Made by a program: the position numbers and the translations under genes. From positions 1 through 59,858 of the forward strand of contig NZ_PGGU01000026.1 of assembly GCF_002872075.1 (NCBI RefSeq): a stretch of 59,858 nucleotides of DNA, written 5' to 3'. The notes under the pieces were generated by a model that did not search any database, was not told the origin of the DNA, and saw nothing but the letters and a program-made list of their open reading frames with translations. Shown in pieces: positions 35,555-43,931 of the stretch. Each line of letters begins with the position of its first letter. The first letter of the stretch is position 1. This stretch comes from Microbacterium aurantiacum. GTDB lineage: Bacteria > Actinomycetota > Actinomycetes > Actinomycetales > Microbacteriaceae.

Positions 35555-35702
35555 TAAGGGCGGGAACGTGGTCCACAGACGGAACACGAAGAAGGCGACG
35601 ATGCCGACCGAGGTCGCACGCGAAGCCTGAGAAGCGAACCGACAGCCTGGGGCTGATCGCTGATTCGGCACGGCTGATGCCGACCGAGGAATGGGAGTAA
35701 CC

Positions 35703-36347
35703 ATGAAGATCACCAAGGGAACCGCGGCACGTTGCGCCGCAGGCATCCTCGGCGGAGTGCTGCTGGCAGGCGTCGGCAGTGCCGCCTTCGCGGCGTGGCC
35801 GGACGAGGAGGACAGCTCGGGCGTCGACGTCAAGGTCGACATCGCACCCGTGGCGGGCGGTGCGCTGAGCCTGACGGTCGATGGCACCGAATCCGTGCTG
35901 ACCGAGACGGGCTCGACGGCCACATACCGTCAGTTCACCGGCACCCTGCCGAACGTGACGGTGACGGACACCCGCACCGACGTGCCGGCCGGCGTGTACT
36001 GGTACGTCACGGGTCAGGCCGGTGACTTCACCGGAGCCGCCGGGCAGCCGAACATCACCCCCGACCACCTCGGCTGGACCCCGGCTCTGGTGACCACCGG
36101 CAACGGCGAGGTCACCGCCGGTGACGCCGTCGCAACGTCGAAGGACGACCCGACCCCGCCGGTGCCGAACAACGTCGGGCTCGTGGGCCAGGAGATGCTG
36201 CAGCTCGCGCTCGACTCGGCCGAGGCGAAGGCCGCCGCCGGGCAGTGGACGGCGAACGCCGGCCTCGTCCTCAAGACCGACGTGAACGTCGCTCCCGGCA
36301 GCTACACGTCGCTGCTGACGCTGTCGCTCTTCGAAGACGCGTTCTGA
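35703..36347 (+). CDS. WxL-like exported surface protein
   Basis: This 214-residue protein has a signal peptide (1-31, LLAGVGSAAFA) and a mature all-beta region with the order seen in WxL-domain proteins: LSLTVDG, VTVTDTRTDVPAG, WYVTGQAGDFTG, HLGWTPAL and a closing GSYTSLLTLSL. The canonical W-x-L triplets are replaced by YWYV and GWTPAL, so WxL-like is the most I can claim. Firmicute WxL proteins bind peptidoglycan non-covalently and are co-transcribed with DUF916 partners, which is the case here. Start 35703 is favoured by GGGAG 5 nt upstream over the ATG at 35691. Confidence 0.7.
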   Translation: MKITKGTAARCAAGILGGVLLAGVGSAAFAAWPDEEDSSGVDVKVDIAPVAGGALSLTVDGTESVLTETGSTATYRQFTGTLPNVTVTDTRTDVPAGVYWYVTGQAGDFTGAAGQPNITPDHLGWTPALVTTGNGEVTAGDAVATSKDDPTPPVPNNVGLVGQEMLQLALDSAEAKAAAGQWTANAGLVLKTDVNVAPGSYTSLLTLSLFEDAF

Positions 36348-36362
36348 GCATCTTCCCGACGA

Positions 36363-36393
36363 GGGGCTGGGTCCGGGCGACCGGCCCAGCCCC
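36363..36393 (+). terminator. Attenuator-like hairpin between WxL-like and DUF916 genes
   Basis: GGGGCTGGGTCCGG (36363-36376) pairs with CCGGCCCAGCCCC (36381-36393) around GCGA with one bulged T. It lies 15 bp after the WxL-like stop and 22 bp before the next start and has no U-run, so it probably sets a higher level for the first gene rather than ending transcription. Confidence 0.55.
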
Positions 36394-36415
36394 CCCTCAC
36401 CTGATCAGGACTCCC

Positions 36416-37468
36416 GTGAACTCTGTGCGATTCCGCTCGGTGCTGGTGAGCGCGCTGGCCGCGCTCGCCCTGCTCGGCGTACCCGCCGCGGCGGCTGCCG
36501 CCGAGGACGACGCGCCGATCTCGTGGTCGGTGACTCCGGCAGACGAGTCCGGGCCGGACGGTCGCGTGTTCGTGGAGCATGCGATCGACCCCGGTGAGAC
36601 CGTCGACGATCACCTCGCGGTACGCAACCTCGGTGCCGAGCAGGTCACCTTCCGCCTTTCCGCCGCCGACGGCTTCTACAATGCGAACGGCCGGTTCGAC
36701 ATGCTCCGCTCCGATCAGGAGTCGGTGGCGGCCGGAACCTGGATCACTCTGCCGGAGAGCGTCACCGTCGCTCCGGGAGCGACAGCGGTGGTTCCGTTCT
36801 CGCTGACGGTCCCCGAGGACGCCGAGCCGGGCGATCATGCCGCGGGCATCACCGCGTCGGTGATCTCCGGAGCGCAGGGCGAGGGCACCGGGGTGGGCGT
36901 GGAGAGCCGCGTCGGGTTCAAGGTGATGACTCAGGTCACCGGCCCGCTGAGGCCCGCGTTCTCCGTCGAGAAGGTGCAGACCGACTATCTGCTCTCCTGG
37001 AACCCGTTCCGCCCCGGTGACATCTCGACGACCTTCACCGTGGTCAACACGGGCAACACGCGGCTGATGGTCGAGGGCGCGCTCGACGTCGCCGGTCAGA
37101 CGATCGCCTTCCCGGCCGAGGGGGAGCGCCGCAGTGAACTCCTGCCGGGCGAGGAGAGGTCGTACGCGCTGGCCATCGATGACGTGTGGCCGCTGTTCGG
37201 CTTCCCCGCCGATCTCACCGTCGCACCGGTGGTGTCCTCCTCCGCCGACGAAGCGGCCGTCGTCGCCGCCGCGACGACCACTCAGTTCCTCTGGGCCGTG
37301 CCCTGGCCGCATCTCCTGATCGTCCTCGGTGTCGCGCTCCTGCTGATCGCACTGCTGTGGAACCGCATCCGCTCGCGTCGGCGGATCGACGGCCTCATCG
37401 AGAAGGCCGTCGAGCGTGGCCGTGAGCAGGCGCTCAGGGAATCCCACGCGCAGGCGGAGAGCGTATGA
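36416..37468 (+). CDS. DUF916-type WxL-interacting membrane protein
   Basis: This 350-residue protein starts at GTG 36416 (AGGA 7 nt upstream) with a signal peptide (about 1-30). It then has a DUF916-like sandwich (ISWSVTPADESGPDG, HLAVRNLGAEQVTF, VPEDAEPGDHAAG, residues about 33-185), a second sandwich (about 190-290), a transmembrane helix (about 298-318, LLIVLGVALLLIALLW) and a basic cytoplasmic tail with a helical end (IDGLIEKAVERGREQALRE). The family partners WxL proteins at the cell wall. Here it follows a WxL-like gene and its stop overlaps the LPATG gene (ATGA). An open frame upstream of the GTG is antisense-like and lacks a signal. Confidence 0.8.
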   Translation: MNSVRFRSVLVSALAALALLGVPAAAAAAEDDAPISWSVTPADESGPDGRVFVEHAIDPGETVDDHLAVRNLGAEQVTFRLSAADGFYNANGRFDMLRSDQESVAAGTWITLPESVTVAPGATAVVPFSLTVPEDAEPGDHAAGITASVISGAQGEGTGVGVESRVGFKVMTQVTGPLRPAFSVEKVQTDYLLSWNPFRPGDISTTFTVVNTGNTRLMVEGALDVAGQTIAFPAEGERRSELLPGEERSYALAIDDVWPLFGFPADLTVAPVVSSSADEAAVVAAATTTQFLWAVPWPHLLIVLGVALLLIALLWNRIRSRRRIDGLIEKAVERGREQALRESHAQAESV

Positions 37469-37731
37469 ATCCGTCCGCGATCGCAGCCCTGGAGGGCGAG
37501 GGCGGTGAACTCGCAGACGGAACGGTCGGCGTCTACATCCACGTCGAGATCCTCCCGCGCGCATGCATGGAGTCGTGCGGCGGCCTCCCCGCGACAGGCA
37601 TCGAGACGCCAGGGCTTCTGCTGGCCGTCGGAGTCGTGCTGATCGTCGCCGGCATCGCATTCCTGGCGGTCAGGACGATCCGCCGTCGCATCCGGAACCG
37701 ACCAGGCCGGCCCTCGCGAGCCATCCTCTGA
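37465..37731 (+). CDS. Small LPATG-motif membrane protein
   Basis: This 88-residue protein ends in a full sortase-type signal: LPATG at 41-45, hydrophobic helix at about 50-69 (GLLLAVGVVLIVAGIAFLAV) and the basic tail RTIRRRIRNRPGR. Two Cys (ACMESC, residues 34 and 38) precede the motif. There is no N-terminal signal peptide in the frame, which is odd for a sortase substrate; the single C-terminal helix might itself direct insertion. The ATG overlaps the DUF916 stop, so the two are coupled. Small LPXTG proteins are the usual third member of WxL/DUF916 clusters, which supports a real gene despite the short mature region. Confidence 0.72.
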   Translation: MNPSAIAALEGEGGELADGTVGVYIHVEILPRACMESCGGLPATGIETPGLLLAVGVVLIVAGIAFLAVRTIRRRIRNRPGRPSRAIL

Positions 37732-37770
37732 CCCTCTGTCCGGCAGCTGCCGGACATCCAAGGAAGTGCA

Positions 37771-39945
37771 ATGATGCAGACCTTCACCAGACGGACCATC
37801 GCGGGGCTCGCCGCGCTCACCCTCGTCGTCGCAGCGGCCGCGATCGTCGCGCAGCCCGCGGCCGCGGAGGCACAGCAGGGGCCCATCGCCGAATACACCT
37901 TCGACGGCGGCACCCTTGAGGACTCGATCGGCGGGGCCGACCTCACCCCGAGCGGCACGGCGGTCGTCGCCACCGACGCGGAGAGGGGGCAGGCGCTGCG
38001 ACTGGACGGCACCGCCAACGGCTTCGCCGCGTTCCCGCTCGGGTTCTTCGATGGGCGCAGCACCATGACCGTGTCGATGGATGTGAAGTCCGAGAAGACC
38101 AGCGGAAACTTCTTCACGTTCGCGTTCGGTGCGGATTCCAACAGGTACCACTTCCTCCGGGTGCGTGGTTCCGATGTGCGCAGCGCCATCACGCAGTCCT
38201 CGTGGCAGAACGAGTCCGCGGTGACCGGCACCGTGTCGAGCGGGCAGTGGCACCGGATCGACGTCGTCTTCGATGGCGCCACCATGACGGTGTACGCCGA
38301 CGGTGTGAAGCTCGGTGAGAACGCGGCACTGCGCGCGACGGTGGAACAGCTCGGCATGAACCTCGCCGGATACCTCGGCAAGTCGTTCTACGCCGGCGAC
38401 GAATACTTCAAGGGCTGGTTCGACGACGTGCGCGTCTACGACCGGGCGCTGTCGGCAACCGAGGTGCTGGGCAACGCCGGTGTGACGGATCAGCTGATCG
38501 ATGTCTCGCTCGCCGACCCCTCAGCGCTCAAGCTGGCTCCGATCGTGAACGCGGCAGCGCACACGGTCGTGCTTCCGGTGCTGAAGGGGACGGACGTGAC
38601 CGCGCTCGCCCCGACATTCGGCGCGGCCGACGGCGTCACGGTCTCGCCGGCATCCGGCACCGCCGTCGATCTGGCAGCTCCGGTGACATACACGCTCACC
38701 GGCCAGGGAGGGGAGACGGCGACCTGGACGATCGAGGCGCGCGTGGTGAACAGCCCGGTGCTGCCCGGTCTCTACGCAGATCCCAACATCGCGGTCTTCG
38801 GCGACACCTACTTCATCTACGCGACCTCCGACGGCTACGCCGGGTGGGGAGGCAAGGAGTTCTATGTCTGGAGCTCGAAGAACCTGGTGGACTGGGTCCG
38901 CTCCGAGCAGCCCTTCCTGACGCTCGACGGCGCGAACGGCAACGTGCCGTGGGCTACGGGCAACGCATGGGCGCCGACCATCATCGAGCGCGACGGGAAG
39001 TACTACTTCTACTTCAGCGGTCACAACGCGAGCCTGAATCGCAAGACGATCGGCGTCGCCGTGGCGGACAGCCCGTATGGCCCCTTCGTCGCGAAGCCCA
39101 CCGCGATGATCCTCAACAACGAGACCGTCACCTCGGGCCAGGCGATCGATCCTGCGGCCTTCCACGACCCCGTGACCGGGAGGTGGTACCTGGGCTGGGG
39201 GAACGGATCGCCCGTGCTCGCCGAGCTCGGCGACGACATGGTCTCGATCAAACCGGGAAGCTACCAGCGGATCACCGGGCTGACCGATTTCCGTGAAGGG
39301 GTCTTCTTCAACCATCGCAACGGGCTGTACCACCTCACCTACGCGATCGACGACACCGGCTCGGAGAACTACCGCGTCGGGTACGCCACGGCGACGAGCA
39401 TGAACGGGCCGTGGACCTACCGCGGAGTGATCCTGCAGAAGGACCTGAGCCTCGGCATCAAGGGCCCCGGTCACAGCTCGATCATCAACGTCCCCGGCAC
39501 GGATGACTGGTACATCGCCTATCACCGGTTCGCGATTCCCGGCGGCAACGGCAACAACCGCGAGACGACCATCGACAGGCTCGAGTTCGGCGCCGACGGC
39601 CTGATGAAGCCGGTCGTTCCGACGCTCGAGAGCGTGCCGGCGCAGATCGTGGAGCTGCCGCCGACCGGGCCCGACGTCGAGGTCGCCCTCAGCACGCGCT
39701 GCACCGCCGGAAAGGTGACGCTCGTCGCGCAGACCTGGAACAGCGACGATGCTGCCGTGAGCGTGGAGATCAGCACGCCCCACGGCACGAAGACCGTCGC
39801 AGAGGTGAAACCGGGCGCGTCGTCGTCGGTGGCGATCTCCACGAGGCTCGCGTCGATCGATGCAGGCTCCGCCATCGCGGTGGCGACCAGCGGGCAGGGC
39901 GCGACCGAGATCACAGAGTCCTACTCGGCCCGCGCCTGCGGCTGA
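37771..39945 (+). CDS. Secreted LamG-GH43 arabinosidase with C-terminal RCTAGK module
   Basis: This 724-residue protein has a signal peptide (1-32), LamG (about 38-225), a short Ig/DUF5018-like sandwich (about 235-328), a GH43 propeller (about 330-625; LYADPNIAVF, AIDPAAFHDP, DFREGVFF as Asp-Asp-Glu) and the module (643-724, ending SARACG). The catalytic domain is of a different GH43 subgroup from the RDPF-type paralogues, closer to alpha-L-arabinofuranosidase/xylosidase types. AAGGAAG upstream supports 37771; the second ATG at 37774 is nearly equivalent. It follows the surface trio by 39 bp and may be co-transcribed with it. An internal LPPTG (near residue 630) is followed by the folded module and is not a sorting signal. 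Confidence 0.87.
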   Translation: MMQTFTRRTIAGLAALTLVVAAAAIVAQPAAAEAQQGPIAEYTFDGGTLEDSIGGADLTPSGTAVVATDAERGQALRLDGTANGFAAFPLGFFDGRSTMTVSMDVKSEKTSGNFFTFAFGADSNRYHFLRVRGSDVRSAITQSSWQNESAVTGTVSSGQWHRIDVVFDGATMTVYADGVKLGENAALRATVEQLGMNLAGYLGKSFYAGDEYFKGWFDDVRVYDRALSATEVLGNAGVTDQLIDVSLADPSALKLAPIVNAAAHTVVLPVLKGTDVTALAPTFGAADGVTVSPASGTAVDLAAPVTYTLTGQGGETATWTIEARVVNSPVLPGLYADPNIAVFGDTYFIYATSDGYAGWGGKEFYVWSSKNLVDWVRSEQPFLTLDGANGNVPWATGNAWAPTIIERDGKYYFYFSGHNASLNRKTIGVAVADSPYGPFVAKPTAMILNNETVTSGQAIDPAAFHDPVTGRWYLGWGNGSPVLAELGDDMVSIKPGSYQRITGLTDFREGVFFNHRNGLYHLTYAIDDTGSENYRVGYATATSMNGPWTYRGVILQKDLSLGIKGPGHSSIINVPGTDDWYIAYHRFAIPGGNGNNRETTIDRLEFGADGLMKPVVPTLESVPAQIVELPPTGPDVEVALSTRCTAGKVTLVAQTWNSDDAAVSVEISTPHGTKTVAEVKPGASSSVAISTRLASIDAGSAIAVATSGQGATEITESYSARACG

Positions 39946-39998
39946 ACCACCGACACACACGCACACACTCCGATGCACGAAAGAACGAAGGGGTTCTC

Positions 39999-42665
39999 AT
40001 GATGAGTTCTGAACAGACGCGCAGCCGCGGCCGGCGCGTGATCGCGAGCGCACTGGGCGTCGCGCTGGTGGGGGGCCTGGCGCTCACAGCACCGGCGGCG
40101 GCGTACGCCGCCTCGGTGCGTACCCTGGCAGCCGACGAACCGGCGTCGCTCGTGGCGCTGTACGACTTCTCGGAGGCGAGCGGCACCACCGTGCACGACG
40201 CGAGCACGCACGGCAACGACGCCACGGTGGTCGGCGGCGACGCCTGGAACAGCGGATACATGCAGTTCACCGGCGCCAACCACGTGAAGATGCCGAACGA
40301 CCTGCTGGCCGGGCGGAGCGCGGCGACGATCGTCATCGAGACGTCGCCCCAGGCGCTCACCGGCGCGAAGTTCCTGTGGAACATCGGCGGCACGGCCGGC
40401 CCGTCGAGCGGCCAGGGCCAGTTCTTCATCCAGCCCGTCGCGCCTCGCGTCGCGATCACCAAGACGAACTGGTCGGGCGAGCAGACCGTCACGTCGGCGA
40501 CGAAGCTCGTCGAAGGGCAGTGGCAGTCCGTCGCCGCGACCATCGCGAAGAACCCCGACGGCACCACCTCGACCCTGCGGCTGTTCATCGACGGCGCGCA
40601 GGTGGCTGAGAAGACCGATTCGAGCGTCAACCTCACCGACCTGCTGACGCACACCGTCAACTACATCGGCAAGAGCGCCTACTCCACGGACAGCCTCTAC
40701 CAGGGCAAGGTCTCGACGTTCCGCGTGTACGAGGAGGCGCTGCCGGCGGCGACGCTCACCGAGATCGCAGCGACGGATGCCGCGAGCGCCGCGACCGAGA
40801 CGGTCGCCGCGATCGATCTCGCCGCCGCCAACGCGCAGAGCCTCGACGCCGTGGAGACGGACCTCACACTGCCCACGGCCGGCGGCGTGACGTGGACCTC
40901 GTCGGAACCGGGCATCGTCGGCCCCGACGGCGCCGTGACGCAGCCGGAAGCCGACACCGTCGTCACCCTCACCGCTGTCTCCGCCGTGCGCGGAGTGCAG
41001 AGCACACCGCGCACCTTCGACGTGACCGTGCTCGCGGATCCCGCGGCCTCGGACAAAGCCCAGCGCGACCTCGACGCGATCAGCATCGCGGATGCCGACG
41101 ACATCCGCTCGAACTTCGCGCTCCCCGCATCCGGGTCCCGCTACGGCTCCGTGCTGACCTGGCAGAGCTCCGCACCGTCGATCGTCGACGTGACCGGCAC
41201 CGCGCAGACCGCGCCCGGAATCGTGACGCGTCCGGAGGGCGGCGACGTCAAGGTGACGCTGACCGTCAACGCGACCATCGATGGCGAGACCGCCACCCGC
41301 GACATCGCGCTCGTGGTCCGTGCGGCCTACGACATGCCTGCGACGACCGACTACATCTTCGCCCACTTCACCGGCACGGAGGGCTCTGCGTCCGACGAGC
41401 AGATCTACTTCGCCACCAGTCGCGACGCCAAGACCTTCACCGACACCCGCCCTGCCGGCTCTCCCGTGCTGTCGACCGAGCGCGACGCCGGCGAAGGCGA
41501 GGGCGGCGTGCGCGACCCGTTCCTGGTGCGCTCGCCGGAGGGCGACCGGTTCTACCTGATCGCCACCGACCTGAGCATCTACCACCGCGGTGGCTGGGGC
41601 AACGCCCACGCCACCGAGGACGGCTCGACCGAGCTCGTCATCTGGGAGTCCACCGACCTCGTGAACTGGAGCGAACCGCGTCTCGCCGACGTCGCAGGCG
41701 AGATCCCGAATGCCGGCATGGCCTGGGCGCCCGAGGCGATCTGGGACGAGGTCACGGGTCAGTACTACGTGTACTGGGCCACCCGCGCCGACGGGAACAC
41801 CGCGTTCGGAGACAGCGTCGACATCTACCTCTCGACAACGCGCGACTTCCGCACCTTCTCGACCCCGGTGAAGTGGATCGATCGCCAGCACTCCATCATC
41901 GACACCACGGTGATCAAGGTCGGCGACTGGTACTACCGCGCTTCGGGCGACGGCGAGATCACGATCGAGCGGTCCAAGAACCTCGCAGCGACCACCGCGT
42001 CGGCTCTGCCGGCCGCCACGGGCACCGACCAGCAGTGGGTGCTGGTCGGCACGCTGCAGTCGATCCTGACGGGCAGTGGCACCTGTGCCGCCGGCACCAA
42101 CTACACCGGCGCCTGCCTCGAAGGGCCGGAGTTCTTCCAGTACAACGACGACGACCGTGCCGGCGCGCAGCAGCTCTACGGGCTGCTCGCCGACCAGTAC
42201 GCGACCGGACGCGGCTACGTGCCCTTCCGCACGACCGACCTCGCCTCCACCTCCAGCACGGTGTGGAGCAAGGCGACCGACGTCAACCTCGGTGCGATCA
42301 AGAAGCGTCATGGCGGCATCGTGCCGATCACGGCGGCGGAGTACCAGCGGGTGATGTTCCACTACGCCGGCGTCGGGATCGACCCCGACCTGAAGCTGAG
42401 CTCCGCCGTCACCACGCGCTGCGTGGCAGGCAAGGCCTCCCTCGCCGTCTCCGTCACGAACGAGGACACCAGGGCGGCCGATGTCGTCATCTCGACGCCC
42501 TTCGGAGTCAAGACGGTCAAGGCAGTGCAGCCGGGCAAGACGGTGACGCAGACCGTGTCGAGCAGGCAGAGCGCGATCGAGGCGGCATCCGTCGCCGTCG
42601 ACGGCACGGCGAGTGGCGCTTCGTACTCCGCGAGCACCTTCTACGACGCCCGCACCTGCGGCTGA
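39999..42665 (+). CDS. Secreted LamG-GH43 multidomain arabinosidase with C-terminal RCVAGK module
   Basis: This 888-residue exported enzyme has a signal peptide (1-37), LamG (about 48-250), two atrophied Ig repeats (about 265-440), a GH43-type propeller (about 450-790; GGVRDPFLV, SIIDTTVIKV, CLEGPEFF) and the module (807-888, ending DARTCG). There is no extra Ig domain between propeller and module, unlike its paralogues at 19777, 22771 and 25946. AAGGGG lies 6 nt before the ATG. It is 53 bp after the previous GH43 gene in the same direction, so the surface trio, that GH43 gene and this one may be one transcript ending at the hairpin after 42700. Confidence 0.87.
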   Translation: MMSSEQTRSRGRRVIASALGVALVGGLALTAPAAAYAASVRTLAADEPASLVALYDFSEASGTTVHDASTHGNDATVVGGDAWNSGYMQFTGANHVKMPNDLLAGRSAATIVIETSPQALTGAKFLWNIGGTAGPSSGQGQFFIQPVAPRVAITKTNWSGEQTVTSATKLVEGQWQSVAATIAKNPDGTTSTLRLFIDGAQVAEKTDSSVNLTDLLTHTVNYIGKSAYSTDSLYQGKVSTFRVYEEALPAATLTEIAATDAASAATETVAAIDLAAANAQSLDAVETDLTLPTAGGVTWTSSEPGIVGPDGAVTQPEADTVVTLTAVSAVRGVQSTPRTFDVTVLADPAASDKAQRDLDAISIADADDIRSNFALPASGSRYGSVLTWQSSAPSIVDVTGTAQTAPGIVTRPEGGDVKVTLTVNATIDGETATRDIALVVRAAYDMPATTDYIFAHFTGTEGSASDEQIYFATSRDAKTFTDTRPAGSPVLSTERDAGEGEGGVRDPFLVRSPEGDRFYLIATDLSIYHRGGWGNAHATEDGSTELVIWESTDLVNWSEPRLADVAGEIPNAGMAWAPEAIWDEVTGQYYVYWATRADGNTAFGDSVDIYLSTTRDFRTFSTPVKWIDRQHSIIDTTVIKVGDWYYRASGDGEITIERSKNLAATTASALPAATGTDQQWVLVGTLQSILTGSGTCAAGTNYTGACLEGPEFFQYNDDDRAGAQQLYGLLADQYATGRGYVPFRTTDLASTSSTVWSKATDVNLGAIKKRHGGIVPITAAEYQRVMFHYAGVGIDPDLKLSSAVTTRCVAGKASLAVSVTNEDTRAADVVISTPFGVKTVKAVQPGKTVTQTVSSRQSAIEAASVAVDGTASGASYSASTFYDARTCG

Positions 42666-42700
42666 CAGGAGATCAGGAACCGAGCACCGACCGCACCGCA

Positions 42701-42738
42701 CTGAGCCGCGCTGGGCGAATCGCCCCAGCGCGGCTCAG
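42701..42738 (+). terminator. Terminator hairpin after the GH43 gene at 39999
   Basis: CTGAGCCGCGCTGGG (42701-42715) pairs with CCCAGCGCGGCTCAG (42724-42738); the stem continues past one unpaired base through CG/CG. It is very GC-rich with no U-run, and separates the glycosidase transcript from the lacI gene at 42800. Confidence 0.7.
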
Positions 42739-42772
42739 CGCGCCCTTCCCCGCCACCCCGGTAGTCTTGCGA

Positions 42773-42786
42773 TGTTCGCGGTCACG
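42773..42786. promoter_or_regulatory. Weak LacI-type operator, TGTTCGCGGTCACG
   Basis: It matches TGTTnnCGGTAACA at 10 of the 12 informative positions and lies 13 bp before the lacI start at 42800, a position suited to autoregulation. It is the poorest match of the set. Confidence 0.4.
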
Positions 42787-42799
42787 GGATGGGGGAAGA

Positions 42800-43819
42800 A
42801 TGAGCAACGGTTCGGCGCCCTCCGGCGACTCTGCGCGTCCGAGCATCTACGACGTCGCCGATCGTGCCGGCGTCTCGCACATGACCGTGTCGCGCGTGCT
42901 CAACGGCCACCCCAACATCCGGGAATCGACCAGGCGCCGCGTCATGGATGCGATCGAGCAGCTCAACTACACCCGCAGTTCGATCGCCCGCGCCCTCGCG
43001 ACACGCAGGTCCATGCGGATCGGCGCGATCGTCGAGAACCCCGAGCAGTTCGGCCCCAACAGCACCCTTCGAGCAGTGGAGACCGCGGCGCGCGCTGAGG
43101 GATACGCGGTCAGCGCCTTCTCGGTCGGCGACGCCGAGGCCGGCGGCATCGATGCCGGAGTGCTGGAGCTCGTCACGCAGGGAATCGACGCCCTGTGCGT
43201 GATCGCGCCTCGAGCTTCGTCACTGGATGCCGTGCGGCATACGACCGTGCCCACGCTCGTCGTGAAGGAAGAGCCGGATGCCCGCATGCACACGGTCGCC
43301 GTCGACCAGCGTGCCGGTGCGACAGCCGCGGTGCGGCACCTCATCGATCTCGGGCACCGCATCATCCTGCATGTCGCCGGTCCGCAGGACTGGCTCGAAG
43401 CCAAGGCGCGGACCGAGGCCTGGCGGAGCTGCCTGGAGGAGGACGGCCTTCCGGTGCGCGACCTCGCCATCGGCGATTGGTCATCCGACTCCGGATACGA
43501 GTTCGGGCGGAATCTCGAACTCGGCGACGCCACTGCCGTCTTCGTCGCGAATGATCAGATGGCGCTCGGCTTCATCCACGGTCTCGCGGAGCGCGGCCTC
43601 CGGGTGCCCGAAGACATCAGCGTCGTCGGCTTCGATGATCTCCCCGACGCGCGGCACTATCTGCCGCCGTTGACCACGGTGCGTCAGGACTTCGCCGCTG
43701 TCGGAAGACTGGTGATGCGCGAACTGCTGATCGCCATCGACGGCGGCGAATCGGAGCTGCGCGAGCTCATCCAGCCCGAACTCGTGGTGCGTGCCTCGAC
43801 GGCGCCGCCGCGCGTCTGA
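42800..43819 (+). CDS. LacI-family regulator of the secreted-enzyme locus
   Basis: This 339-residue repressor has the helix-turn-helix SIYDVADRAGVSHMTVSRVL at residues about 15-34, the hinge (ALATRRSMRIGAIVE) and a sensor ending VVGFDDLPDARHYLPPLTTV. Its recognition segment VSHMTVSRVLNxHPNI is shared with the regulator at 48438, so both should bind the same operator. Flanking genes encode exported arabinosidases, and a matching operator lies 54 bp downstream of its stop (43873). GGGGGAAGA abuts the ATG at 42800. Effector inferred to be arabinose or an arabino-oligosaccharide. Confidence 0.92.
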   Translation: MSNGSAPSGDSARPSIYDVADRAGVSHMTVSRVLNGHPNIRESTRRRVMDAIEQLNYTRSSIARALATRRSMRIGAIVENPEQFGPNSTLRAVETAARAEGYAVSAFSVGDAEAGGIDAGVLELVTQGIDALCVIAPRASSLDAVRHTTVPTLVVKEEPDARMHTVAVDQRAGATAAVRHLIDLGHRIILHVAGPQDWLEAKARTEAWRSCLEEDGLPVRDLAIGDWSSDSGYEFGRNLELGDATAVFVANDQMALGFIHGLAERGLRVPEDISVVGFDDLPDARHYLPPLTTVRQDFAAVGRLVMRELLIAIDGGESELRELIQPELVVRASTAPPRV

Positions 43820-43872
43820 ACACTTCGCACGAACGCTGTCAAGGCTTTTCGAAACCGTTGCCCCCCGTTTTC

Positions 43873-43886
43873 TGATACCGGTAACA
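43873..43886. promoter_or_regulatory. LacI-type operator, TGATACCGGTAACA
   Basis: It matches the consensus TGTTACCGGTAACA at 13 of 14 positions and is 46 bp before the GH43/CBM gene start at 43932. Confidence 0.75.
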
Positions 43887-43931
43887 TCCGAGCTGTCGGC
43901 GTCTCGCGCCGCATCTCGAGGAGGAGACCGC

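Larger units (their letters stand above)
35231..35702. other. 472-bp divergent promoter region between GH62 and the surface trio
   Basis: No gene is seen. The region carries two locus-type operators (35327-35340, 35541-35554), a CAAGCGCTTC half-palindromic box (35361-35370), an 8-bp inverted repeat overlapping the second operator (35542-35549/35560-35567) and a 14-bp direct repeat GATGCCGACCGAGG (35600-35613, 35676-35689), the second copy just upstream of the WxL-like start. It is A/T-richer around 35510-35560, as expected for promoters. Confidence 0.65.

Noticed and set aside
35703..36347. Calling the exported 214-residue protein a true WxL protein
   Set aside because: The W-x-L triplets are not present; only the order of elements and the DUF916 neighbour support the relation, so the call was kept at WxL-like.
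39646..39680. LPPTG motif in the GH43 protein ending at 39945
   Set aside because: It is followed by the folded RCTAGK module, not by a hydrophobic helix and basic tail, so it cannot be a sortase signal.
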